A stretch of DNA of 64,000 nucleotides from Torymus aiolomorphi (taxonomy: Eukaryota > Arthropoda > Insecta > Hymenoptera > Torymidae): positions 207,570,297-207,634,296 of the forward strand of contig CM070874.1 of assembly GCA_036365515.1 (NCBI GenBank). The letters are read 5' to 3'. Of this stretch, positions 11,876 to 22,450 are shown in pieces. How positions within the stretch are numbered: position 1 is the first letter of the stretch; each line of letters begins with the position of its first letter. The position numbers were made by a program, and so were the translations under genes. The notes under the pieces were generated by a model, which was given only the letters and a program-made list of their open reading frames with translations, did no database searches and had not been told where the DNA came from.

Positions 11876-11879
11876 TTAA
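11876..11879. repeat. TTAA target duplication, left of MITE
   Basis: TTAA precedes GGGGGCTAGA and is matched by TTAA at 12,554-12,557 after the mirrored end. Removing the MITE and one TTAA rejoins ORF1 of the LINE. Confidence 0.88.
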
Positions 11880-12553
11880 GGGGGCTAGATACCTTTTTTC
11901 TCTGAAATAAGAAGTCACATTTTAATACATAAATGTAAACTAATTATTTCATACTTTTTACATATAAAAGTGGGTATATTTTTTACCTTAACACTTTCTC
12001 CGATGGGCCTTTTATATGGTCCAGAACCATAGTCATCGATGAAACAAGTTTTTTCACTAACCGTAAGCTTTGAAATTTTCCTGTGGATGGATTGACTCCA
12101 GATTTGAACTAAATTGCTCCTGAATAGTATAATTCTCATATGAGTGTAGGGATTTAGGATTAAATGTCGGGAAAAATTTTTACATCAGAAAAATTATGAA
12201 AAAATATAAAAAATTTTAAAAAATTAAAAAAAACTTTTGAAAAACAGCACAATTTTTTTTTTCTCATTAGATCAAAAATCCCTACACTCATATGAGAATT
12301 ATACTATTCAGGAGTAATTTAGTTCAAATCTGGAGTCAATCCATCCACAGGAAAATTTCAAAGCTTACGGTTAGTGAAAAAACTTGTTTCATCGATGACT
12401 ATGGTTCTGGACCATATAAAAGGCCCATCGGAGAAAGTTTTAAGGTAAGGTAAATATACCCACTTTTATATGTAAAAAGTATGAAATAATTAGTTTACAT
12501 TTATGTATTAAAATGTGACTTCTTATTTCAGAGAAAAAAGGTGTCTAGCCCCC
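11880..12553. mobile_element. Palindromic TTAA MITE inside LINE ORF1
   Basis: This 674-bp foldback has arms of about 290 bp (11,880-12,165 and 12,275-12,553) that mirror each other almost exactly, with a 100-bp AT-rich loop. Ends are GGGGGCTAGA / TCTAGCCCCC. TTAA duplications are used by piggyBac and Kolobok transposases; the G-rich terminus leaves the superfamily open. It has no transposase of its own. The minor differences between arms (taccttaacac versus aaggtaaggta) indicate modest age. It is younger than the LINE it interrupts. Confidence 0.9.
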
Positions 12554-12557
12554 TTAA
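12554..12557. repeat. TTAA target duplication, right of MITE
   Basis: Second copy of the TTAA target, adjoining LINE ORF1. Confidence 0.88.
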
Positions 12558-13482
12558 GCAGCTGAAGTTCTTTCCGAAGATCTTGGAGGTGTTTCAGCTG
12601 CGCCGGAGTAAGGTCAGCCTTAATAGCGATTGCTTTGGGGAGTTTCCTTTTCCGGGCAAGGGCTAAATGAACAAAACGCTCACTCGGGAAAGTAATTAGT
12701 AACGGTCTTATTTTGTCAGCCGATCTAATTCCCATTCGACGAACAACGAGTTCTAGACAGTCCAGATCAAGTTTGCTGAATAATTCGCGTACAGTAGAGA
12801 AGTCATGAGCTTCAGGGGTAGCAAGGTCATTGCCTTCGGGGACCCCGAACATAAGCTGATTTTTACTTCTGACCTGCCACTCATTCCACTCTGCAATCAT
12901 ATTTTCTTGGTTGATAGGATGAGGCGTTAACTCTGATGGACTTTTATTTTCCAGGGAATCTATTCTACGAATGGCATCTGCGATGTTATCCTCATTTATT
13001 TTCAGGCGATCATTCATGCTATTAATTTTTTCCAATAACTCAATCTTATCTGCTTCAGACTTGGAACTAATTTTATTCCACAGTTCAGTGAGAGTGGTAA
13101 TTTCCGTGTTATTCTCTACACTATCCATATTAGCAGAGGACGGTAAGGACGGTAAACCCCCCTTTACTTCAATCGCCGTTGATAAAATAGAGGAAGAGGC
13201 AGGGACTGAGTTGCGTCTGACTTTATTGGCTGGAGTAGAGTCCGGTGAAGGTGATGGAAGATGCCGTTTACGCATATTTGAAGGTGCAGTTTCGTCGTTA
13301 TTTAAGCTCTCGTATATAGGGTGGTTTGAAAGCGATGCTCGGTAAGCTACAATACAACAGTCATCTGGCTTGTGCAACTTGATAAAACGTTCCACACAGT
13401 TCAGGTGCAATAACGTGCCGCAGGTGCAACACTCGAAATGATCAGCATGTACCAGTTTTTTGCAGTGCTTACAAGAAGGCAT
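12558..13482 (-). pseudogene. LINE ORF1 (nucleic-acid-binding protein), 3' end split by MITE
   Basis: It starts at MPSCKHCKKL (13,482), with Cys/His pairs (CKHC, HADHFECCTC, LHLNCV) forming a PHD-like finger over residues 4-31. A Ser/Pro-rich stretch follows. Residues about 130-185 form a heptad-rich coiled coil (ELWNKISSKSEADKIELLEKI). Then comes an RRM and C-terminal domain like those of L1-type ORF1 proteins (LMFGVPEG, RRMGIRSADKIRPLLI, ADLTPAQLKHLQDLR). The protein would coat LINE RNA and chaperone target priming. The frame is open up to the MITE, where it runs into mobile sequence and stops at 12,523. Without the MITE it would continue about 18 codons to a stop just before ORF2. Confidence 0.88.
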
Positions 13483-13639
13483 CGGCGCGAAACAGCTGAG
13501 CGTCGCATACGGTACCTGGTACCGCGCAAGATAAATTTCGAGTACGCGAATATGAATGTAAATAATAACACAGTTCGCACCCGGTGATTGTTTTGTTGTA
13601 GGTGATGTTTACTAATAAGAATGCCGTGTGACGAGCGCT

Positions 13640-14240
13640 AGTAAGAGTAACATACAAATTTAAATCGCAACCGACTCACGAAAAATGTAGATGACCGTTG
13701 CAGCCGAAGAAAAAAGTGAGTTGCATCAATGGTCCGCGAATATGCAGCTTGAAGAAATGGAGCGTCCAATGAACCAGCGAGTGCAGAAAGTGCAGCGAGT
13801 GCAGTGCGCGTCCGAGTGTATATACCAGGCGTTGTTGGTTTGTGCGGAAGATCAGCAAAAAAAAACAGTCCCTGGCACGAAGGATGCTTAAGCAGAGATG
13901 CAACCTCAGGCGAAGAGCCTACCTTGAGTCAGTGGGGTTGCCCTTTTGAAAAGAAATTCCCACTCACAGAGTGACAGACGGTTTGTATGAGAGACGAGTT
14001 GTTGGAGCGACGACTAGATACGTCTGTACTCACCGACTGTCAATATTGTACTCTTAATACACATACTACATATAAATATACAATTTATTAAGTATAAAAG
14101 TGAGTAAGACGCCATGGAGTTATGAGGGGATGCAGAGTACGTGCCAACCAGAACTCTAAATCAAAGTTCTTGATATTCTATGCTCTTATTCCATTCTTAA
14201 TAAAACGTTTTTTGATAATGCAGTAGAATTTCTCTCACAT
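13640..14240. other. Moderately GC-rich spacer, no gene recognised
   Basis: It holds an open frame at 13,691-13,891 (plus) with a Glu/Gln-rich peptide that I do not recognise, and an antisense frame over the same bases. The sequence may include the LINE 5' UTR or the interrupted host locus. Confidence 0.3.
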
Positions 14241-14509
14241 TATTTATGATTATAAATAATCGAGATTATTTCTCAACTCACGGCCGCTTCTGCTCACTCG
14301 TCGCGCGCTTGTCAGAGGCAAACGGCCAACTTCAAAGCAGAAGGTTTTGCGGTAGACGATCGGCTACTATGATTGCGATCTCGTGGCCTCGGGAAATCGG
14401 CGGTAAGGTAACGAAACAATGGATATGGTGTAGCAAAATAAATCTGCACTTCTTCAATCTATTAGATAAGAGTGTAAGTATTTCATTTTGGATTCTGATT
14501 GTATTATGT

Positions 14510-15115
14510 ATTGTAACCGACCTAGTCTCCATACCTCCCTCTGTCTGCTTCCTTATTACTGGCAGATTGATACTGTTCCCCTCATCTCTTCTCCTTGACT
14601 CATTACTAATATATTTTGTTCTGCCTGAGATGAATAGCTCCTGCAGACGGCAACACTTCTACATGTCATTCTACTCCCGTAGACAGCAACCGACGCCAGC
14701 TACCATTTCCAGAAGACATTACCGAGTCGAACAGGATGGGAAATCGATGATGATGTTGCAGTTGAATGCAGTCCGCACTCCTGTAACCGACTCCAGTAAA
14801 TATCTCGCTTGGAACCACGACTTTGTTCTATAGTATAGCCGAACTTTACGTCCGAATATCCGTCTGTCTACTTCCTTGTTTCTGGCAGATTGATACTCTT
14901 CTCCTCATCTCTTCTCCTTGACTTATTGTTAATATATTTTCTTCTGCCTGAGGCGAAGAGCTCCTGCTGACAACACTTCTACATGTGAGTCTATTCCCCT
15001 CTAAGGCAGCCGATGCAGCTACCACTTTCCCAGAACATCACCGGATGAACACAATTTGGAAGGAATGGTGATAGTGCAGTTAAAAATGTATAGCCCGCGC
15101 AAGCGACCGACTCGA
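14510..15115. repeat. Two-copy tandem repeat, about 323-bp unit
   Basis: The block with ggcagattgatact, ctcatctcttctccttgact and ctcctgcagacggcaacac recurs 323 bases later with indels. A 195-residue plus-strand frame (14,246-14,833) overlaps the first copy. Its peptide resembles nothing I know and is probably fortuitous. Confidence 0.75.
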
Positions 15116-15234
15116 GAAAGAACCTCTCCTAATGAAAAATCACCTGATAATCGGTCAAAATGATGTGAAAATTATGCCAAAACGTTAATGATTATCTGCC
15201 AGTTTTAACGAAAATCAGGTTGATATTTTGATTT

Positions 15235-15250
15235 ATTATTATAAATTATT
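15235..15250. repeat. 16-bp target duplication, left of ribozyme repeat element
   Basis: attattataaattatt occurs here and again at 16,561-16,576, exactly flanking the repeat element. Confidence 0.8.
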
Positions 15251-15488
15251 CTAAATATGTTGTAAGCGCTCGTGGTGCTATCTTAATAGTTTTGAATTTT
15301 TAATCGGACTTCAACGAGCCAATCTCTTATGCGTTAGTCGAATGTCTATTCTCAAATCGAGAAAGGTAGCTTTTATTTAAGCTTCCTCCTCTCTCGATAA
15401 GAATTTTTTGACAAACGGCGACACACATAAGAGAAAAATTTTTTTTAAAATGAATAACTATTAATTTCGGAATAAAATATAATATCGG

Positions 15489-15555
15489 GGAGTTTCGTCC
15501 TTGTCGTACTTGGTGGACTCGTCAGGAAGACCCAAGTAGACATATCTTCGACTCC
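15489..15555 (-). ncRNA. Hammerhead ribozyme, intact copy 1
   Basis: Reading 15,555 down to 15,489: stem III 5' strand GGAGT, cleavage triplet GTC, then stem I GAAGA-(14 nt)-TCTTC. The core CTGACGA follows, then stem II GTCC-(14 nt)-GGAC, then GAA, then stem III 3' strand ACTCC. All invariant hammerhead residues are present, and every stem is fully Watson-Crick. Predicted cleavage lies between C at 15,550 and G at 15,549. Stem III is open, so this is type III topology with a short 5-bp stem III, which in known repeats can work better as a dimer. Confidence 0.92.
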
Positions 15556-15940
15556 AAAATAATGAAATTACTGTGAATTCTTATAGTGTGTAAGTTGTAA
15601 TTTTATATGTGGATTTAAAAAATTTGTTGCCATCTAGTATTAAAAGGTTGGAACTAAGATTATACAAGGAAAGGCATTTCAGTGTCCGAATGCCATTTGA
15701 TTCTAAATATGTTGTAAGCGCTCGTGGTGCTATCTTAATATTTTTGAATTTTTAATCGGACTTCAACGAGCCAATCTCTTATGCGTTAGTCGAATGTCTA
15801 TTCTCAAATCGAGAAAGGTAGCTTTTGTTTAAGCTTCCTCCTCTCTCGATAAGAATTTTTTGACAAACGGCGACACACATAAGAGAAAAATTTTTTTAAA
15901 AATGAATAACTATTAATTTCGGAATAAAATATAATATCGG

Positions 15941-16007
15941 GGAGTTTCGTCCTTGTCGTACTTGGTGGAATCGTCAGGAAGACCCAAGTAGACATATCTT
16001 CGACTCC
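15941..16007 (-). ncRNA. Hammerhead ribozyme, copy 2 with stem II lesion
   Basis: Same 67-nt layout as copy 1. One base differs: the plus strand has ggtggaatcgtcagg where copy 1 has ggtggactcgtcagg. This replaces the first stem II G (position 10.1) with U and breaks the closing pair next to the core. The core CTGACGA, GAA and the cleavage triplet remain. Activity is probably reduced. Confidence 0.85.
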
Positions 16008-16314
16008 AAAATAATGAAATTACTGTGAATTCTTATAGTGTGTAAGTTGTAATTTTATACGTGGATTTGAAAAATTGGTTGCCATCTAGTATTAAAAGGT
16101 TGGAACTAAGATTATACAAGGAAAGGCATTTTAGTGTCCGAATGCCATTTGATTCTAAATATGTTGTAAGCGCTCGTGGTGCTATCTTAATAGTTTTGAA
16201 TTTTTAATCGGACTTCAACGAGCCAATCTCTTATGCGTTAGTCGAATGTCTATTCTCAAATCGAGAAAGGTAGCTTTTGTTTAAGCTTCCTCCTCTCTCG
16301 ATAAGAATTTTTAA

Positions 16315-16372
16315 TGGTCTTCCTGACGAGTCCACCAAGTACGACAAGGACGAAACTCCCCGATATTATATT
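16315..16372 (+). ncRNA. Truncated hammerhead in the inverted copy
   Basis: The inverted copy begins inside stem I (ggtcttc) and keeps CTGACGA, stem II and GAAACTCC, but lacks the upstream stem III strand, the cleavage triplet and half of stem I. It cannot cut itself in cis. Confidence 0.8.
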
Positions 16373-16560
16373 TTATTCCGAAATTAATAGTTATTCATTT
16401 TTAAAAAAATTTTTCTCTTATGTGTGTCGCCGTTTGTCAAAAAATTCTTATCGAGAGAGGAGGAAGTTTAAACAAAAGCTACCTTTCTCGATTTGAGAAT
16501 AGACATTCGACTAACGCATAAGAGATTGGCTCGTTGAAGTCCAATTAAAAATTCAAAACT

Positions 16561-16576
16561 ATTATTATAAATTATT
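16561..16576. repeat. 16-bp target duplication, right of ribozyme repeat element
   Basis: Exact direct copy of 15,235-15,250. Confidence 0.8.
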
Positions 16577-17140
16577 ATTAGAGTATTCTCTCTCTCATTT
16601 ATTAGAATCTACGATTAACTGATAATGTTTGAAATAATGTATGTGTTAGCAAAAAATTTTTAATTATTTGTCATAATTGAGGAACGTAAAATTAAATTTA
16701 CAAAATTTCAAATTAACGATGATTAAATAATAACAATAATTAATAATAAATAAAAATATTTCCAGTAAAAGACTCCAGTGACCATTCTTGCAGTTCCTTC
16801 TTTACAAAGTCATGCATTGCATTATCATATATATTCTTGAAATTGTCGATAATACAAACAAAATATCAAAGGCAACAAAATAATTTTAGATGAATTTTCT
16901 CGGTGACGCAAGGGGCGGCGGTTTAGCGGTCGGCACGCCAAAACAAGGTGCTCGGCGCAGCAGCCCGACGGCGGTATGGCACGGGGCTGTGAATGCTTCT
17001 CTTCGTGATATGGCTAGCCCCTCAGCTATTAGAATATATTCATAGAATCACACGTACTTACGTGTGTATCGGCGGGATAATTGCTTCATATCTTAGTCGT
17101 ATTACACGGGGCGTACCAATACAAATTTTCAGGAAAATCT
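16577..17140. other. Spacer with a short GC-rich patch
   Basis: AT-rich sequence surrounds a GC-rich patch at about 16,905-17,010 that has no open frame of note. No gene is supported. Confidence 0.4.
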
Positions 17141-17149
17141 AATCTCTTT

Positions 17150-18230
17150 CCGAATTTTTCACCGTCGTATTGGATCCCACATTTTGAATTTCTTAGTTCT
17201 AATAGCAAAACTTATTAGTGATTTCGAAAACCACTGTAAACAAATTTTAAGCAAAATCTAAGCTTCCTTCTAATTTTTGTCCGCCATTTGGAATTCCGAA
17301 AGTCTAATAGCAAAACCTTAACCGCCCTATTGGATCCGCCATTTGGAATTTCGAAATTCTAATAGCAAAATATTGATCAGAAACCTCCAAAACCCCATCT
17401 ATACCATTTTTCAGCAAAATATAAGTTTCTTCGATCTTTTGACCCTCGTATTGGATCCGCTATTTTGAATTTCGAAGGTCCAATAGCAAAATCTTTATCA
17501 GCGATCTCGGAAACCCTGTACACAAATTTTAAGCAAAATCTAAGTTGCGTTTTAACTTTTCACCGCCATTTTAGATCTGCCATATGGAATTCCGAAAGTC
17601 TAATAATAATCTTGATCAGCGACCTCGAAATTCCCTGCATACCAATTTTCAGCAAAATCTAACCTTCCTTCGAACTTTTGACCGCTACTTTGAATTTCGA
17701 ATGTCTAATAGCAATATTTTGACCAGCGATTTCGACAACCCCGTCTATACCACTTTTTAGCAAAATATAAGTTTCTTCGAACTTTCAAAGGCAATATTGG
17801 ATCTGTCATTTTGAATTTCGAAAGTCTGATGGTAAGATCTTGATCATTGATCACGAAAATCTCTGTATACAAATTTCAAGCAAAATCTAAGCTTTCTTCG
17901 GACTTTTGACTGCCATTTTAAATTTCGAAATTCTGATAGCAAGATTGTGATCACTACCCCGAAAGACACTGTAATATAATTTTAAGAAAAACCTAAGTAT
18001 TTTAGAACTATTAACAGCGATATTGGATCCGCTATTTTCAATTTTGAAAGACTAATCATAGCAAAATCTTGATCAGCAACCTCGAAAACCCGTGTATATC
18101 ATTATTCAGAGAAATCTAAGCTTTTTTCGAACTTTTAACCTTCCTATTGGATCCGCCATTTTGAATTTCGAATGTCTAATAACGAAGTCTTGATCAGTCA
18201 ACTCGAAAACCCCGTCAGCTAAATCTAAGG
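17150..18230. repeat. Degenerate tandem repeat, unit about 115-125 bp, roughly nine copies
   Basis: The motifs attggatccgccatttt, gaatttcgaaagtctaatag, cttgatcagcgacctcgaaa and ttttcagcaaaatctaag recur in the same order about every 120 bases. Units have diverged with many substitutions and small indels, indicating an old array. No coding potential is seen. Confidence 0.85.
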
Positions 18231-18239
18231 TCCGAATCC

Positions 18240-19160
18240 ATGGTCGTAAGTGAAATGTGAGACGGATTCAAGACGCACATGACATTCCCTACTGAAAAAT
18301 CTCACGTGAGATTCTGCTCGAGTGGGCAAAAAATCTTGCATTAATTGAAAACAAGTATTCCACAACTGAGAACTGCCTTATAGGTAGTTTTATCCTCCAA
18401 ATGAATTCAAAAATGCTGTTTACGATGTATACATTACTGTAGGTAACAACGAAATAGTGTACTACTTGTGCCATCTCTTATAAAACGCTACGAATTAATT
18501 CCAACACCCAATATAAACCATATTGTAATCTTTATTTTCTTAAACCTAGAACAGTGGGAGCTCACGAGCCAGGCAGACTCCCAGGACATTTAATTATAAA
18601 CACATATACAGCTAAATTCAGGCGTAACATGTCTAACGATTACGGGAGTAAACTTGAGGTAATCGCTTCAAAATTCTTTGTGTTCTTTGAACAAAATGAT
18701 TGGTCTATAAAACTAGAGATATTTGAGGTTAAAATTTTATTTAACCTTTTTTTCAAAACGGAATTTCTCGAGAACGGCTTTATATATCAGCTCCAAATTT
18801 ATAGAGAATTTTTTATGTGATATAGATAATATATTGTGTGCTAATTTTCATCAAGATCGAACGATTATTTTTTGAGATATTTGATATTGAAAATTTTCGT
18901 ATTTTACAAAGTCAATTTCTTGGTCGCAGATAACGAGTGAAAAAAAATGTTTTACTCGTGTTGAAATTTTGTGGAAATGTTGGTTTCGTATATTTATCGT
19001 ATAAATTCTTTAGGTAAAAGAATCGTCTATTCAAGGTTAATATTTTTTACCGTTTTTTTTTCAAAATCCGCGCTGGTTGAGCGAAGTGATGATCCGCCAG
19101 TAGTAAGTCGGTGATATACGGCCAGTGCTCTTTCGTAAATTCTGAATAGGGGATCACGAT
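18240..19160. other. AT-rich spacer with a weak distant repeat
   Basis: A segment at 18,700-18,790 (gagatatttgaggttaaaat, ttctcgagaacggct) recurs in weakened form at 21,615-21,680, so both sides of the foldback element carry related DNA. No gene was recognised. The frames at 18,289 and 18,554 look random. Confidence 0.4.
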
Positions 19161-19161
19161 G

Positions 19162-21042
19162 CACAGTAGTGCAAAACGCTGAAATAATGGACGAAACTCA
19201 GGATTCACGTGGAAAATAATATTTATGGGAATTGTTTTTGATGAATTTGTACTTTATATCCTGTAGGCTACCGTTTTTTTGAATATTGTTGTTACATTTT
19301 TTTATACCCGGCCGTTAAATAACAAAAAAATAGGAATCGAAAAAATAACTTTTCCCTACGATTCGCTCAATTTTTATTGAAAAATCGCTCTAGAAGTCAT
19401 CTTTTTTGTGAAAAATAATGTGGAATCGATCTATCGGATCAGATTTTGAAAACAAAATTGAGAACTACCTCAAAAATACATTTATTGTTAACTAAAAATC
19501 CCATTTTTTATAAACAATTGCATTTTTCACTGCCTCAATTGTTTCTAATCGATTCAAAAATATTTTCATCAAAAAGCTGATTTTTTTTACGTAGAAGTGT
19601 ATATTTTTAGAATTTTCTAGATCATTTTTTGGGTATATAAAAAATTAGCTAAATTTACATACACTGAAGTATGTTAAAATTTGCATCATGGGGATCAATG
19701 AATTCATCACGGCGTGAAATTTGGAACTAATAAATGATGTTTTATAGCTGTTTGTTGTGTAAAAATTATAAAAAAAAAATATGAAAAACTGTCTCAAAAA
19801 TGCATTTTTCATAAAAAAGTGTTTTATTTTATAAAAAATTGCATTTTTTACTATTTTAATCGTTACGAATCGGATCAGCAACATTTTCATTGCATAGCTT
19901 AGGATCTTTTAATGTGAAAATATATGTTTTGAAACTTTTCTAGATCAAGTCTTTAGTGTAAGTAGAAGTAATTAGTACGTAGCGTCAATACTTAAACATT
20001 TGAAATTCACGCTGGAAATAACCAATGACGCTATATGATTCAAAATAAGTGTGGAGTGTTTTTTTTCTACGTATGATGACTAAATATAACATATGATGTA
20101 AACCTATATTATTTGTAATAAGATGCAAGAAAGTCGATGAACTTAAAAATTCAAACCTATGCACGAGTAGAAGATTGAAGCTACGTACTAATTCTATTTA
20201 CACTAAAGACTTGATCTAGAAAAGTTTCAAACATACATCTTTACATTAGAAAATCCTAGACTGTGCAATAAAAATGTTGCTGATCCGATTCGTAACGATT
20301 AAAATAGTTAAAAATGCAATTATTTATAAAATAAAGCACCTTTTTTATGAAAAATGCATTTTTGAGACAATTTTTCATGTTTTTTTTTTATAATTAGATA
20401 TCTCCAATCGACTGTTTTCACTTTTTTTACACAAAAAACAGCTATAAAACGTCATTTATTATTTCCAAATTCCGCACCGTGATGAATTCATTGATCCCCG
20501 TGATGCAAATTTTAACATACTTCATTGTATGTAAATTTAGCTAATTTTTTTATACCCAAAAAATGATCTAGAAAATTCTAAAAATATACACTTCTACGTA
20601 AAAAAAATCAGCTTTTTGATGAAAATATTTTTGAATCGATTAGAAACAATTGAGGCAGCGAAAATGCAATTGTTTATAAAAATGGGATTTTTAGTTCACA
20701 ATAAATGCCATTTAGAAGTGGTTCTCAATTTGTTTTTTTTTTCAAAATCTGATCCAATAGATCGATTCCTCATTATTTTTCACAAAAAAGATGACTTTTA
20801 GAGCCATTTTTCCATAAAAATTGAGCAAATGGTAGGGAAAAGCTGTTATTTCGATTCCTATTTTTTTGTTATTTAACGCCCTGGTATAAAAAAAATGTAA
20901 TAAACAATATTGAAAAAAGCGGTAGCCTATCCTTTTACCTTAGGATATAAAGTACAAATTCTTCATAAACAATTCCCATAAATATTATTTTCCGCGTGAA
21001 TACTAATTTTTGTCCATTTTTTCAACGTTTTCGACCACTGTG
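19162..21042. mobile_element. Long foldback element, CACAGT ends
   Basis: The left arm (19,162-19,984) and right arm (20,175-21,042) are inverted copies with a spacer of about 190 bp. Examples are ggaattgtttttgatgaat against attcttcataaacaattcc, and tagatcattttttgggtat mirrored at 20,550-20,575. Ends read CACAGTAGTGCAAAACG and, inverted, CACAGTGGTCGAAAACG. TGCA straddles both ends. There is no transposase. Superfamily uncertain. Confidence 0.8.
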
Positions 21043-21900
21043 CAACGGTGAGTTTTGAGAGTACTATTGCTGAACATGTGAAGCAGAAATTAGGCTCATA
21101 AGCTGACTTGACGTTGACCGCTACACGGCCCTTAGATAACGCTCTAGCAGCCCATCCTACACCATAAATCACGATGGTGACTTCAGTTTTGCCCATGCGA
21201 AAGTGCTTGAGCAACATTATGCATGTTCGAATTCACGGCCAAGCTGTATGAAAGGATTATGCTCAATCGCATGCATAGCGAATTGGATGATCTGGGGAAC
21301 GAAGGAATATCGGAGATACAATGCGTGTTTCGTGTAGGAAGGAGTACTTTTCACGCTGTGCAGGAATTGTAGAAAAGACTAGACAAAGCGTTCTCCATTA
21401 AATCGAACCCGGGAGACTCCCTGACTATCTTATGAGAATCGCTAGCATCTATTTTGAGGACATGACTCTGATTATGGAAAGGAGGCTCCACCGAAGTCGA
21501 GATCACGGCAAGAGTCGTTCAAGGATCATTATTAGGCCCGACGATGGGGAAAATACATTACGACGGGTTGATGTGGCTTGAACTTAAGTTTCGTAGTTGT
21601 TGAGCAAATGAATTTCAGAGATATTTGAGCTTAAAATTTGTTTCAAATCGTAATTTCTCGAGAACGGCTCTATGTATCTGAATCGGATGGGTAGCATTTG
21701 AAAGAGAATCAAAATAACTATACTTTATTTAAAAAAAAATTATAGTTATAAAGGGTATTTTGTTATTTTTGGAAAAAAGGTGTTAGCCTCGACGCGGCTA
21801 TCGTACCATGGTGAATTTCGCTTACGCGCACTACAACTTGCATTTATCTGAATACTAACTCACAGCGCGCACACACTCTAGCATGAGAAGAAGGGAGAGT
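21043..21900. other. Spacer, no gene recognised
   Basis: Unique-looking sequence with a minus-strand frame at 20,963-21,217 overlapping the foldback arm. No family was recognised. Confidence 0.35.
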
Positions 21901-21904
21901 ATAA

Positions 21905-22450
21905 GCAGGAGGAAAGTGGAACTATAAATACACTCGGCAACTGATAATCAGGTGCGATGAATCGGAGTGGCAGCGTACTCTGGAGACCCCTCGGCGAAGT
22001 TACTCGGCCTGGACGACAGCGGGCGATAAAAAGAGTCGAAGACACTGCTGCGCTGAATATACAAGTCGACATGGGTTCCAAATGGGTGGTGGCATCTGTG
22101 ACAGCGGCTCGACGTCCAGGGCACAGGGTGTCTCCTGCTGCTCGCTTGATTGCTCGCTGGGAAGTGCCGTCGCTTCGGAGCTCGGCCTTTTTTGTCGTCA
22201 CGCCTTGGCATCAGCGTCGCGTACATGGGTGATCGAGCGAAGTACCAGCGCCGTAGCAGTCTGAAACGACGACTGGCGCTGCCGTGTGCGCACAGCGCGT
22301 GCAAAGCACATGTGTCACTCGGCTCCCGGTGTAGCGGCATTCTCGACGATGACAGTCGGTGTTGTAGTGCGAAGTTTATCTGGACGTCTTCTCTCTCGTG
22401 GTGTCTGTCGGTTCGTGGTAGTGCTTGGGAGACAGCATAGCAGCAGGGTG
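21905..22450 (+). promoter_or_regulatory. TATA-containing GC-rich island, start of transcript-like unit A
   Basis: A strong TATA box, tataaata, lies at 21,923-21,930 at the edge of a CpG-rich segment. A start site near 21,955 is inferred. Overlapping frames on both strands (for example 21,957-22,232 plus) reflect GC-richness and match nothing I know. A donor-like CAGG/GTGAGC lies near 22,446-22,453. Confidence 0.4.

Larger units (their letters stand above)
8709..13640 (-). mobile_element. Non-LTR retrotransposon (LINE, CR1/Jockey-like), about 4.3 kb plus MITE
   Basis: In minus-strand order: a 5' region (upper limit near 13,640 not fixed), ORF1 with an N-terminal Cys-rich finger and an RRM-type domain, an APE endonuclease, a reverse transcriptase and a short 3' UTR ending in a (TAAA)n-type tail at 8709-8734. 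ORF2 carries one in-frame stop and one frameshift plus stop. ORF1 is split by a palindromic MITE. I saw no clear target duplication, and the family assignment rests on peptide similarity remembered for CR1/Jockey-group elements. Confidence 0.85.
15251..16560 (-). mobile_element. Retrozyme-like element: 452-bp tandem units with hammerhead ribozyme
   Basis: Two full head-to-tail units start at 15,251 and 15,703, and a third partial unit starts at 16,154 (ctaaatatgttgtaagcg each time; periods 452 and 451). The partial unit breaks at about 16,313 and is joined to an inverted partial copy (16,314-16,560). Sixteen-base direct repeats flank the whole insertion. On the minus strand each complete unit encodes a hammerhead ribozyme, so a dimeric transcript could be cut into 452-nt monomers. 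There is no coding region. This resembles animal retrozymes and the hammerhead satellites reported from cave crickets. Mobility would need a reverse transcriptase in trans, possibly from Penelope-like elements, which are present elsewhere in the window. Confidence 0.85.

Noticed and set aside
15804..16496. Two similar frames of 60-63 residues (minus 15,804-15,995; plus 16,314-16,496)
   Set aside because: They lie in the ribozyme repeat and its inverted copy; similarity follows from the repeat, and other units break the frame.
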